Below, piece after piece: positions 1-5,065 of a stretch of DNA of 5,065 nucleotides (the stretch's first letter is position 1; every line of letters begins with the position of its first letter). The stretch covers positions 1-5,065 of the forward strand of contig JADLGU010000318.1 in assembly GCA_020849155.1 (NCBI GenBank). The letters run 5' to 3'. The position numbers and the translations under genes are program-made. This DNA is from Rhodocyclaceae bacterium. GTDB lineage: Bacteria; Pseudomonadota; Gammaproteobacteria; Burkholderiales; Rhodocyclaceae. The notes under the pieces were generated by a model, which did not search any database, was not told the DNA's origin, and worked only from the letters and a program-made list of their open reading frames with translations.

Positions 1-9
1 CGAGTTTCC

Positions 10-816
10 GTGTCAGAGCCCCTGGTCCAGATCAGCAACCTGAATTTCACCTATGACCGTCGGCCGGTGCTGACCGGGATCAACATGACCATCCCGCGCG
101 GCAAGGTGGTGGCGATCATGGGGCAGAGCGGCTGCGGCAAGACCACCACCCTGCGCCTCATCGGCGGCCAGCTGCGGCCGACCCAGGGCGAGGTGCGCTT
201 CGCCGGCAAGGTGGTGCATGAACTGGGCATCGACGGGCTCTATGCCTCGCGCCGCCGGATGGGCATGCTGTTCCAGTTCGGCGCCCTGTTCACGGACATC
301 TCGGTCTTCGACAACGTCGCCTTCCAGATGCGCGAACATACCGACCTGCCGGAGGCGATGATCCGCGACCTGGTGCTGCTGAAGCTGAACGCGGTCGGAC
401 TGCGCGGTGCGCAGGACCTGATGCCCTCGGAACTGTCGGGCGGCATGGCGCGCCGGGTGGCGCTGGCACGCGCCATCGCCCTCGACCCGCTGCTGATGAT
501 GTACGACGAGCCCTTCACCGGCCTGGATCCGATCACCATGGGGATCATCGGCCAGTTGATCCGCACGCTCAACGACGCCCTCGGCGGCAGCTCGATCATC
601 GTCACCCACGACGTGCAGGAATCCCTGCAGATCGTCGACTACGTGTACTTCATGGCCGACGGCAAGGTGGTGGCGGAGGGGACGCCGGACGAGATCCGCG
701 CCTCCGACAAGGCCTATGTGCACCAGTTCGTCTGGGGCGAGATGGACGGCCCGGTGCCGTTCCAGTATCCCTCGGCGCCCTATCGCGAGCAGATCTACGG
801 AGCGGCCCATGCTTGA
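10..816 (+). CDS. mlaF: MlaF, ATPase of the Mla phospholipid ABC transporter
   Basis: Cytoplasmic ATP-binding subunit that powers the MlaFEDB inner-membrane phospholipid transporter (family knowledge). The 268-residue product has the full ABC ATPase set: Walker A GQSGCGKTT at 38-46, Q-loop Gln89, signature LSGGMARR at 142-149, Walker B ending in MMYDEP at 163-168, D-loop GLD at 171-173 and H-loop His200. The tail, GDGPVPFQYP-like around residues 244-252, matches the MlaF C-terminal extension that in E. coli reaches over the partner MlaF and contacts MlaB; this separates it from generic ABC ATPases. The start is GTG at position 10. It fits the family N-terminus (a beta strand begins about residue 5), and a GAG at 2-4 could be part of a ribosome binding site, but only nine upstream bases are visible, so an earlier start cannot be excluded. 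Its end overlaps mlaE by 8 bases, which implies translational coupling. Confidence 0.95.
   Translation: MSEPLVQISNLNFTYDRRPVLTGINMTIPRGKVVAIMGQSGCGKTTTLRLIGGQLRPTQGEVRFAGKVVHELGIDGLYASRRRMGMLFQFGALFTDISVFDNVAFQMREHTDLPEAMIRDLVLLKLNAVGLRGAQDLMPSELSGGMARRVALARAIALDPLLMMYDEPFTGLDPITMGIIGQLIRTLNDALGGSSIIVTHDVQESLQIVDYVYFMADGKVVAEGTPDEIRASDKAYVHQFVWGEMDGPVPFQYPSAPYREQIYGAAHA
799..802 (+). promoter_or_regulatory. Ribosome binding site of mlaE (GGAG)
   Basis: GGAG lies six bases before the ATG at 809, inside the 3' end of mlaF. It decides the mlaE start: the open frame continues upstream to an ATG at 716, but that extension would overlap mlaF by about 100 bases and adds residues unlike any MlaE N-terminus. 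Confidence 0.7.
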
Positions 817-1603
817 TCGCGCAGCCACAGCCCTGCGCGGCCTTGGCAGCCGGGTCACCTCCCGCATCTGGCGCCTGGGTTTCGCCAGCCGCTTCTTCCT
901 GGCGACCCTGCTGTATTCGGGCCCCAGTTTCCGCCGCTTCTTCCTCACCGTCAGGGAGATCTACTTCACCGGCGTGCTGTCGCTGATCATCATCCTGGTC
1001 TCCGGCCTGTTCGTCGGCATGGTGCTGGGCCTGCAGGGCTACGATACGCTGCAACGCTACGGCTCTTCCGAGGCGCTGGGCATCCTGGTGGCCCTGTCGC
1101 TGGTGCGCGAACTGGGCCCGGTGGTCTCTGCCCTGCTGTTCGCCAGCCGCGCCGGTTCGGCCATCACTGCCGAAATCGGCCTGATGAAGGCGACGGAACA
1201 GCTTTCGGCGATGGAGATGATGGCGGTCAATCCCATCGCCCGCGTGGTCGCGCCGCGTTTCTGGGCCGGGGTGATCTCGATGCCACTGCTGGCGGCGCTG
1301 TTTTCGGCCATGGGCATTTTCGGCGGCTATCTGGTCGGGGTGGTGCTGATCGGGGTGGACGAAGGCTCGTTTTGGTCGCAGATGCAGGCTTCGGTCGATT
1401 TCCGCGAGGACATCGTGAACGGCGTCATCAAGAGCGCGGTGTTCGGCATTCTGGTGTCGTGGATCGCCGTCTTCGAGGGCTATGACTCAGAACCCACCGC
1501 GGAAGGCGTGTCCGGTGCGACGACGCGAACCGTGGTGACTTCTTCACTGGTGATCCTTGCCGCCGACTTCGTCTTGACGGCTTTCATGTTCCGGGGTGCG
1601 TAA
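809..1603 (+). CDS. mlaE: MlaE, permease of the Mla phospholipid transporter
   Basis: Inner-membrane permease; in characterised relatives an MlaE dimer binds lipid at its centre beneath the MlaD ring and is driven by MlaF. The product from the ATG at 809 is 264 residues, close to the 260 of E. coli MlaE. After an amphipathic N-terminal stretch there are hydrophobic segments at about 54-76, 89-112, 151-182, 203-222 and 242-261. The family core is clear: RELGP at 100-104, SRAGSAITAEIG at 113-124, and the coupling region EQLSAMEMMAVNP at 130-142, expected to contact MlaF. The C-terminal part has the conserved EGYDSEPTAEGVSGATTRTVV region starting at 223. The first bases overlap the end of mlaF by 8, and its TAA stop shares an A with the mlaD start codon. 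Nothing looks broken. The Ttg2B and plant TGD1 permeases are of the same family; the flanking genes make the Mla assignment firm. Confidence 0.95.
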   Translation: MLDRAATALRGLGSRVTSRIWRLGFASRFFLATLLYSGPSFRRFFLTVREIYFTGVLSLIIILVSGLFVGMVLGLQGYDTLQRYGSSEALGILVALSLVRELGPVVSALLFASRAGSAITAEIGLMKATEQLSAMEMMAVNPIARVVAPRFWAGVISMPLLAALFSAMGIFGGYLVGVVLIGVDEGSFWSQMQASVDFREDIVNGVIKSAVFGILVSWIAVFEGYDSEPTAEGVSGATTRTVVTSSLVILAADFVLTAFMFRGA

Positions 1604-1605
1604 TG
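1601..1605 (+). promoter_or_regulatory. TAATG stop-start junction, mlaE/mlaD
   Basis: The mlaE stop TAA and the mlaD start ATG share base 1603. A GGGG run at 1593-1596, six bases before the ATG, can act as a modest Shine-Dalgarno site. The arrangement implies that ribosomes finishing mlaE re-initiate on mlaD, which would help balance subunit amounts. Confidence 0.7.
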
Positions 1606-2073
1606 AACCGTATGACTTTAGACCTATGGGTAGGGGTATTCGTGGCCGTCGGCCTGGGGGCACTGTTGTTTTTAGCACTAAAGGTCGGTAATCTGGCTTC
1701 TACAAATACCGGCGAAACCTATGTACTCAAAGCAAATTTTGATAACATCGGAGGCCTGAAGGTACGTGCGCCGGTGAAAAGCGCAGGCGTCGTGGTGGGC
1801 CGCGTCAGCGATATCCGCCTGGATGGGGAGCGCTACGAGGCGGTGGTGACGATGAACATCAGCAGCCAGTTCATGTTCCCGCGCGACACATTCGCCAAGA
1901 TCCGGACCTCGGGTCTGCTGGGCGAGCAGTACATCGGCCTGGCCGTTGGCGGCGATGCCGAGTTGTTCAAGCCCGGCGAGTCCGTCAAGAAGACGGAATC
2001 GGCCATGGTGCTGGAGGATCTGGTCGGCCAGTTCCTCTTCGACAAGGCAGCTGAAGGAAAAGACAAGAAGTGA
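1603..2073 (+). CDS. mlaD: MlaD, MCE-domain lipid-binding subunit anchored in the inner membrane
   Basis: Periplasmic MCE protein that in E. coli forms a hexameric ring with a hydrophobic pore on top of MlaE and exchanges phospholipid with MlaC. The 156-residue product has one N-terminal transmembrane anchor at about 8-26 (LWVGVFVAVGLGALLFLAL) and a single MCE domain at about 38-116. The MCE hallmarks are FDNIGGLKVRAPVKSAGVVVG from residue 46 and RTSGLLGEQYIGL at 101-113. Leu105-Leu106 match the position of the paired leucines that line the E. coli MlaD pore. The C-terminal helix segment AMVLEDLVGQFLF (134-146) is followed by a lysine-rich end. It is shorter than E. coli MlaD (183 residues), lacking most of the C-terminal tail. 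The first 50 or so codons are unusually A+T-rich and use TTA, CTA and GTA repeatedly, unlike the rest of the gene and its neighbours. Confidence 0.95.
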   Translation: MNRMTLDLWVGVFVAVGLGALLFLALKVGNLASTNTGETYVLKANFDNIGGLKVRAPVKSAGVVVGRVSDIRLDGERYEAVVTMNISSQFMFPRDTFAKIRTSGLLGEQYIGLAVGGDAELFKPGESVKKTESAMVLEDLVGQFLFDKAAEGKDKK

Positions 2074-2096
2074 CGTTATAAGAGCGGGACTACAAG

Positions 2097-2101
2097 AAAG
2101 G
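2097..2101 (+). promoter_or_regulatory. Ribosome binding site of mlaA (AAAGG)
   Basis: AAAGG within the purine-rich run AAGAAAGG lies seven bases before the mlaA ATG at 2109. It sits in a 35-base spacer after the mlaD stop and supports the chosen start, which also gives a proper lipoprotein signal peptide. Confidence 0.65.
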
Positions 2102-2108
2102 CAATTCG

Positions 2109-2897
2109 ATGAAAACAGGACTTTCCAGGCAAATCAGCAAGTTGGCGATCGCCGTCGCTGCCGCCGGCCTGCTGGGAGGCTGCGCCACGAGCGGAAACCC
2201 GAAGGATCCGATCGAGGGCTTCAACCGCGCCATGTTCGGCTTCAATGAAGGCCTGGACAAAGTCATCATCAAACCGGTCGCGACCGGTTACGAGGCCGTG
2301 CTGCCCTCGCCGCTGCAGACCGGTGTGTCGAACTTCTTCTCCAACATCGCCGACCTGATGATCGGCGTGAACAACCTGATACAGGGCAAGCCGGCCCAGG
2401 CCGCCTCGGATGCCGGTCGGGTCTTGGTCAACACCACCATGGGTTTCCTCGGCATCATCGACGTCGCCAGCACAATGGGCATGGAGAAGCATGAGGAAGA
2501 CTTCGGCCAGACCTTCGGCCGCTGGGGCATGGGCGATGGCGCTTATGTCGTCCTGCCGTTCTTCGGTCCTCGCACCGCCAGGGACACCATTGGCCTGGTT
2601 TTCGATGTCGCCACCGATCCGGTCTCGCATATCGACCACATTCCCTCCCGCAATACCCTGCTGGCCGTGCGCGTCATCAGCGACCGCGCCCAGTTCCTCA
2701 AGGCCGACAAGGTCATCGAGGAGGCCGCGCTGGACAAGTACTCCTACGTCCGCGACGCCTATCTGCAGCGCCGCCAGAGCCTGATCCATGACGGAAATCC
2801 GCCGAAATTCGACCCGTACTCCGGTTCGCAGGATGGCAAGGTCTCGGAGGCGCCCCAGGAGGGAACAAGCGCGGCGCAAGTGGCAACACGTAACTGA
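2109..2897 (+). CDS. mlaA: MlaA (VacJ), outer-membrane phospholipid-removing lipoprotein
   Basis: Outer-membrane lipoprotein that, with OmpC/OmpF-type porins in E. coli, extracts phospholipids from the outer leaflet and passes them to MlaC. The 262-residue product starts with a lipoprotein signal peptide: charged n-region, hydrophobic stretch at about 12-22, and lipobox LGGC with the acylated cysteine at 25. Residue +2 is Ala, not Asp, which fits sorting to the outer membrane. MlaA family signatures follow: DPIEGFNRAMFGFNEGLD at 33-50, VNNLIQGKP at 87-95, the VNTTMGFLGIIDVA region at 107-120, and FGRWGMGDGAYVVLPFFGP at 136-154. The last 30 residues are hydrophilic and low in complexity, probably disordered. 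In E. coli mlaA lies away from mlaFEDCB; here it sits between mlaD and mlaC, so all six components are co-expressed. Codons 55-60 contain an 18-base perfect palindrome. Confidence 0.95.
   Translation: MKTGLSRQISKLAIAVAAAGLLGGCATSGNPKDPIEGFNRAMFGFNEGLDKVIIKPVATGYEAVLPSPLQTGVSNFFSNIADLMIGVNNLIQGKPAQAASDAGRVLVNTTMGFLGIIDVASTMGMEKHEEDFGQTFGRWGMGDGAYVVLPFFGPRTARDTIGLVFDVATDPVSHIDHIPSRNTLLAVRVISDRAQFLKADKVIEEAALDKYSYVRDAYLQRRQSLIHDGNPPKFDPYSGSQDGKVSEAPQEGTSAAQVATRN
2272..2289 (+). repeat. 18-base perfect palindrome inside mlaA
   Basis: AACCGGTCGCGACCGGTT equals its own reverse complement, with its centre between 2280 and 2281. It encodes KPVATG plus part of the next codon of MlaA. It could be a dyad protein-binding site, but the protein sequence and the GC-rich codon choice could also produce it by chance. 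The sequence is certain; any function is not shown. Confidence 0.9.
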
Positions 2898-2919
2898 TCA
2901 ATCTGTTTTCCGGTAAATC

Positions 2920-3543
2920 ATGAAGCTATTCGCCTTGATGCTGGCGTCCGTCGCCAGCTTTCTTCTGTCGCCTGGCGTTCAGGCGCAGGAAACCGCCCCG
3001 GACGTGCTGGTCAAGAACGTCACCAATGAAGTGCTCGACATCATCCGCAAGGACAAGGACATCAAGGCCGGCAGCACCAAGCGGGCCATTGAGCTGGTCG
3101 ACCACAAGGTTCTGCCGCACTTCAATTTCAGCCGGATGACCGCCCTGGCCGTCGGCAGGGACTGGCGCCAGGCCACCCCGGAACAGCAGAAGGCCCTGAC
3201 GGAGGCTTTCAAGGAGCTGCTGGTGCGGACTTATTCGAATGCGCTGATCGCCTACAAGAACGAAACCGTCGATTACCGGCCCTTCAAGATGCAGGCCGGA
3301 GAGACCGACGTGACGGTCCGCACCCAGATCCACCAGCCGGGCGCCAAGCAGCCGATCACCCTGGACTACAGCCTGGAGAAGACCGCCAAGGGCTGGAAGG
3401 TCTATGACGTGGTGGTCGCCGGGGTCAGCCTGGTGACCAACTACCGCTCCAGCTTCGCCACCGAGATCCGCAACGGCGGCATCGATGGCCTGGTCAAGAC
3501 CCTGCAGGCCAAGAACAAGAGCCTGGAAGCCTCCGCCAAGTAA
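2920..3543 (+). CDS. mlaC: MlaC, periplasmic phospholipid shuttle
   Basis: Soluble periplasmic carrier that holds a phospholipid in a hydrophobic pocket and moves it between MlaA at the outer membrane and MlaD at the inner membrane. The 207-residue product has a Sec signal peptide with Lys2, a hydrophobic core at about 3-16, and a likely signal peptidase cut after VQA at residue 22. The remainder matches the MlaC/Ttg2D family (Tol_Tol_Ttg2 domain): the helical segment VLPHFNFSRMTALAVGRDWRQATPEQ from 64, then beta strands, and the strongly conserved WKVYDVVVAGVSLVTNYRSSF at 159-179. Its size is close to E. coli MlaC (211). The ATG at 2920 is 22 bases after mlaA; only a weak CCGG-type sequence precedes it, so translation may depend partly on coupling with mlaA. 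Its TAA stop shares a base with the mlaB start. Confidence 0.95.
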   Translation: MKLFALMLASVASFLLSPGVQAQETAPDVLVKNVTNEVLDIIRKDKDIKAGSTKRAIELVDHKVLPHFNFSRMTALAVGRDWRQATPEQQKALTEAFKELLVRTYSNALIAYKNETVDYRPFKMQAGETDVTVRTQIHQPGAKQPITLDYSLEKTAKGWKVYDVVVAGVSLVTNYRSSFATEIRNGGIDGLVKTLQAKNKSLEASAK

Positions 3544-3545
3544 TG
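3541..3545 (+). promoter_or_regulatory. TAATG stop-start junction, mlaC/mlaB
   Basis: The mlaC stop TAA and the mlaB ATG share base 3543, the same arrangement as at mlaE/mlaD. The nearest purine-rich stretch, GGAAG at 3525-3529, is 13 bases from the ATG and too far for good pairing, so mlaB translation probably relies on termination-reinitiation. Confidence 0.65.
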
Positions 3546-3827
3546 ATCCGCGATACCGGAGATCGGCTCGAGGTTTCCGGCGCCCTCACGCTGGGCCAGG
3601 CCAGGGAGATGCTGGAAGCAGGCTGCCGGCATCTCGATGGCAGGCCGCAGGCCCGTTTCGATCTGTCGGCGGTTCACGAAGTCGACTCCTCCGGCCTGAC
3701 GGTTATCTTTGGCTGGGTGCGAACGGCGCAGCGCCTGGGCAAGCCGGTGAGCATCGTCAATCCCCCGCAAAACCTGCTCAGCCTGGCCCGGCTCTACGGC
3801 GTCACCGAACTTCTCCCGCTGGCCTAG
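3543..3827 (+). CDS. mlaB: MlaB, STAS-domain subunit of the Mla transporter
   Basis: Small cytoplasmic STAS protein that binds MlaF and is needed for assembly and activity of the MlaFEDB complex in E. coli. The 94-residue product is a single STAS domain: an opening strand RLEVSGALTL (8-17), a helix, the strand ARFDLSAVHEVDSSGLTVIFGW at 37-58, and a closing strand-helix with KPVSIVNPPQNLLSLARLYGV (66-86). The DSSG loop at 48-51 corresponds to the loop that carries the phosphorylatable Ser/Thr in SpoIIAA-type STAS proteins; in E. coli MlaB a threonine in this area is important for MlaF binding, and Ser49 is the likely counterpart. The length is typical. It is the last recognisable mla gene and overlaps mlaC by one base. 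As a lone STAS domain it could be called an anti-sigma factor antagonist, but the operon context decides for MlaB. Confidence 0.93.
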   Translation: MIRDTGDRLEVSGALTLGQAREMLEAGCRHLDGRPQARFDLSAVHEVDSSGLTVIFGWVRTAQRLGKPVSIVNPPQNLLSLARLYGVTELLPLA

Positions 3828-3848
3828 CCGGCGTTGTAGCATTCCCCG

Positions 3849-4757
3849 ATGAGTCCCGCGATACGCATCGAAGGCGTGACCAAGCGCTTTGGCAGCGTCC
3901 AGGCGCTCGACGGGGTCGATCTCGAGGTGGCGCAGGGGGAGTTCTTCGGCCTGCTCGGTCCCAACGGGGCCGGCAAGACCACGCTGATTTCCGCCCTGGC
4001 CGGACTGGTGCGGCCGGATGCCGGCCGGCTGGCGGTGATGGGGCATGACACGCTCGCCGATTACCGGGCCGCCCGCCGTCAATTGGGCGTGGTGCCGCAG
4101 GAACTGGTTTTCGACCCTTTCTTCACAGTGCGCGAGACCCTGCGCATCCAATCGGGCTATTTCGGCATCCGCGACAACGCCGCCTGGATCGAGGAGATCA
4201 TCGAAAACCTCGACCTGGGCGCCAAGGCCGACACCAATATGCGGCAACTCTCCGGCGGCATGAAGCGCCGGGTGCTGGTGGCCCAGGCGCTGGTGCACCG
4301 GCCGCCGGTGATCGTGCTCGACGAGCCGACCGCCGGGGTCGATGTCGAGCTGCGCCAGGGGTTGTGGGCCTTCATCCGCCGTCTCAACCGCGACGGTCAC
4401 ACCATCGTGCTGACCACCCACTATCTGGAGGAGGCGGAGAGCCTGTGCGGGCGCATCGCCATGCTCAAGCAGGGGCGCATCGTCGCTCTCGACACGACGG
4501 CCAACCTGCTGCGGCGCTTCTCCGGCCATACGCTGCGGCTGCGCCTGGCGCCCGGCGTGGTGTTGCCGGACTCGCTCCGGTCGCGCCTGGCGGGGGAGCC
4601 GGACGAGGAGCACGAGCACGTCTTTGCGCTCGAGAGCTGCGAGGGCATCGAGCCGGTGCTTGCCTGCCTGCGGGAAGCGGGATGCCGTATCGAGGATATC
4701 GAGGTGGGCAAGCCCGATCTCGAGGAAGTTTTCGTTCGCGTCATGAATAGGCCCTGA
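3849..4757 (+). CDS. ABC-2 type exporter ATPase, YadG-like
   Basis: ATP-binding subunit of an ABC-2 family exporter, expected to pair with the permease encoded directly downstream. The 302-residue product has Walker A GPNGAGKTT at 37-45, Q-loop Gln84 in GVVPQELVF, signature LSGGMKRR at 134-141, Walker B VIVLDEP at 154-160, TAGVD at 161-165 and H-loop His191 in TTHYLEEAE. The VPQE...FDPF...TVRE stretch, the TAGVDVELR motif and the length closely resemble E. coli YadG (308 residues). Residues about 220-302 form the C-terminal accessory domain usual in this drug/polysaccharide/lipid exporter group, ending in LEEVFVRVMN. The substrate is unknown: E. coli YadGH has no agreed function. It begins 21 bases after mlaB with no clear Shine-Dalgarno site, but a later start would remove the first beta strand. 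Daunorubicin-resistance-type or NatA-like naming is possible in automated annotation. Confidence 0.88.
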   Translation: MSPAIRIEGVTKRFGSVQALDGVDLEVAQGEFFGLLGPNGAGKTTLISALAGLVRPDAGRLAVMGHDTLADYRAARRQLGVVPQELVFDPFFTVRETLRIQSGYFGIRDNAAWIEEIIENLDLGAKADTNMRQLSGGMKRRVLVAQALVHRPPVIVLDEPTAGVDVELRQGLWAFIRRLNRDGHTIVLTTHYLEEAESLCGRIAMLKQGRIVALDTTANLLRRFSGHTLRLRLAPGVVLPDSLRSRLAGEPDEEHEHVFALESCEGIEPVLACLREAGCRIEDIEVGKPDLEEVFVRVMNRP

Positions 4758-4758
4758 C

Positions 4759-5065
4759 ATGGACGGCTTCCTGACCCTGCTCTACAAGGAGGTGCTGCGT
4801 TTCTGGAAGGTCAGCTTCCAGACCGTGGCGGCGCCGATCCTGACGGCGCTGCTGTTCATGCTGATCTTCACCCACGTGCTGGAAGGACGGGTGCGGGTCT
4901 ACGAGTCGGTGACCTACTCCTCCTTCCTGGTGCCCGGTCTGGTGATGATGTCGCTGCTGCAGAATGCCTTCGCCAACAGCTCTTCCTCGCTGATCCAGTC
5001 CAAGGTGACGGGCAACATCATCTTCATGCTGCTGCCGCCGATCTCCTATGTGCAGTTCTTCGCCG
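4759..5065 (+). CDS. ABC-2 type exporter permease, YadH-like (partial, runs off the right edge)
   Basis: Membrane subunit partner of the preceding ATPase. My translation from the ATG at 4759 stays open to the window end, giving 102 residues of a protein usually about 250 long. The N-terminus MDGFLTLLYKEVLRFWKV is a short amphipathic cytoplasmic lead, followed by hydrophobic segments at about 22-40 (TVAAPILTALLFMLIFTHV) and 56-72 (FLVPGLVMMSLLQNAFA). The sequence Y-SSFLVPGLVMMS-NAFAN matches the ABC2_membrane family and resembles E. coli YadH, where a similar FIVPGLIMMS segment occurs. The start lies one base after the stop of the ATPase gene and has no strong ribosome binding site, so translation is almost certainly coupled. 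The substrate is unknown. The end is a window limit, not a truncation of the gene. Confidence 0.85.
   Translation, partial: MDGFLTLLYKEVLRFWKVSFQTVAAPILTALLFMLIFTHVLEGRVRVYESVTYSSFLVPGLVMMSLLQNAFANSSSSLIQSKVTGNIIFMLLPPISYVQFFA

Noticed and set aside
716..808. N-terminal extension of MlaE from an upstream ATG
   Set aside because: It would add 31 residues unlike MlaE and overlap mlaF deeply; the ATG at 809 has a GGAG site at good spacing and gives the family length.
13..948. A 311-codon minus-strand open frame opposite mlaF and the start of mlaE
   Set aside because: Shadow frame of high third-position G+C; its composition (Arg, His, Asp, Gln runs) is that of an antisense artefact and it lies across two conserved genes.
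2076..2879. A 267-codon minus-strand open frame opposite mlaA
   Set aside because: Covers almost exactly mlaA in antisense, with no recognisable domain; MlaA on the plus strand has lipobox and family motifs.
2898..2919. Possible terminator between mlaA and mlaC (TGTTTTCC)
   Set aside because: The short T run is not preceded by a stable GC-rich hairpin, and mlaC clearly belongs to the same operon.
3441..4760. A 439-codon open frame on the minus strand opposite the end of mlaC, mlaB and the yadG-like gene
   Set aside because: It is fully opposite three well-supported genes, has no family resemblance, is rich in His/Arg/Gln as expected from reading GC-rich codons backwards, and has no sign of its own expression signals.
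1..5065. Mobile element, phage, CRISPR or defence-system signatures
   Set aside because: No transposase, integrase, terminal inverted repeats, regular repeat-spacer pattern or defence genes are visible; every gene fits a housekeeping envelope cluster.

Overview
The window reads as one compact, plus-strand gene cluster from a G+C-rich Gram-negative bacterium. It carries a complete maintenance-of-lipid-asymmetry (Mla) phospholipid transport system in the order mlaF-mlaE-mlaD-mlaA-mlaC-mlaB, followed by an ABC-2 type exporter pair resembling Escherichia coli YadG/YadH whose permease runs off the right edge. The gene order (mlaA inside the mla operon, yadGH-like genes directly behind mlaB), the protein sequences and the base composition suggest a betaproteobacterium, plausibly of the Rhodocyclales type. 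That taxonomic placement is inference from remembered family patterns, not a search result.

Layout: mlaF (10-816, GTG start) and mlaE (809-1603) overlap by 8 bases. mlaE and mlaD (1603-2073) share one base in a TAATG junction. A 35-base gap with a good ribosome binding site precedes mlaA (2109-2897). A 22-base gap leads to mlaC (2920-3543), which shares one base with mlaB (3543-3827) in a second TAATG junction. After 21 bases comes the YadG-like ATPase (3849-4757), and one base later the YadH-like permease (4759 to the window end). No gene-free stretch exceeds 35 bases, and I see no terminator, tRNA, rRNA, CRISPR array or mobile element. The operon promoter must lie upstream of the window.

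How the parts work together (family knowledge): MlaA sits in the outer membrane with porins and removes mislocalised phospholipid from the outer leaflet. MlaC ferries lipid through the periplasm. MlaD forms the hexameric MCE ring on the inner-membrane MlaE dimer, which is driven by the MlaF ATPase and stabilised by the STAS protein MlaB. The YadG/YadH-like exporter has no settled substrate; its tight linkage to mla suggests, but does not prove, a related envelope role.

I found no convincing undescribed system here. The points most worth a second look are the coupling of the YadGH-like exporter to mla, a sharp drop in G+C with rare codons at the start of mlaD, an 18-base perfect palindrome inside mlaA, and the lack of a Shine-Dalgarno site before the yadG-like gene.
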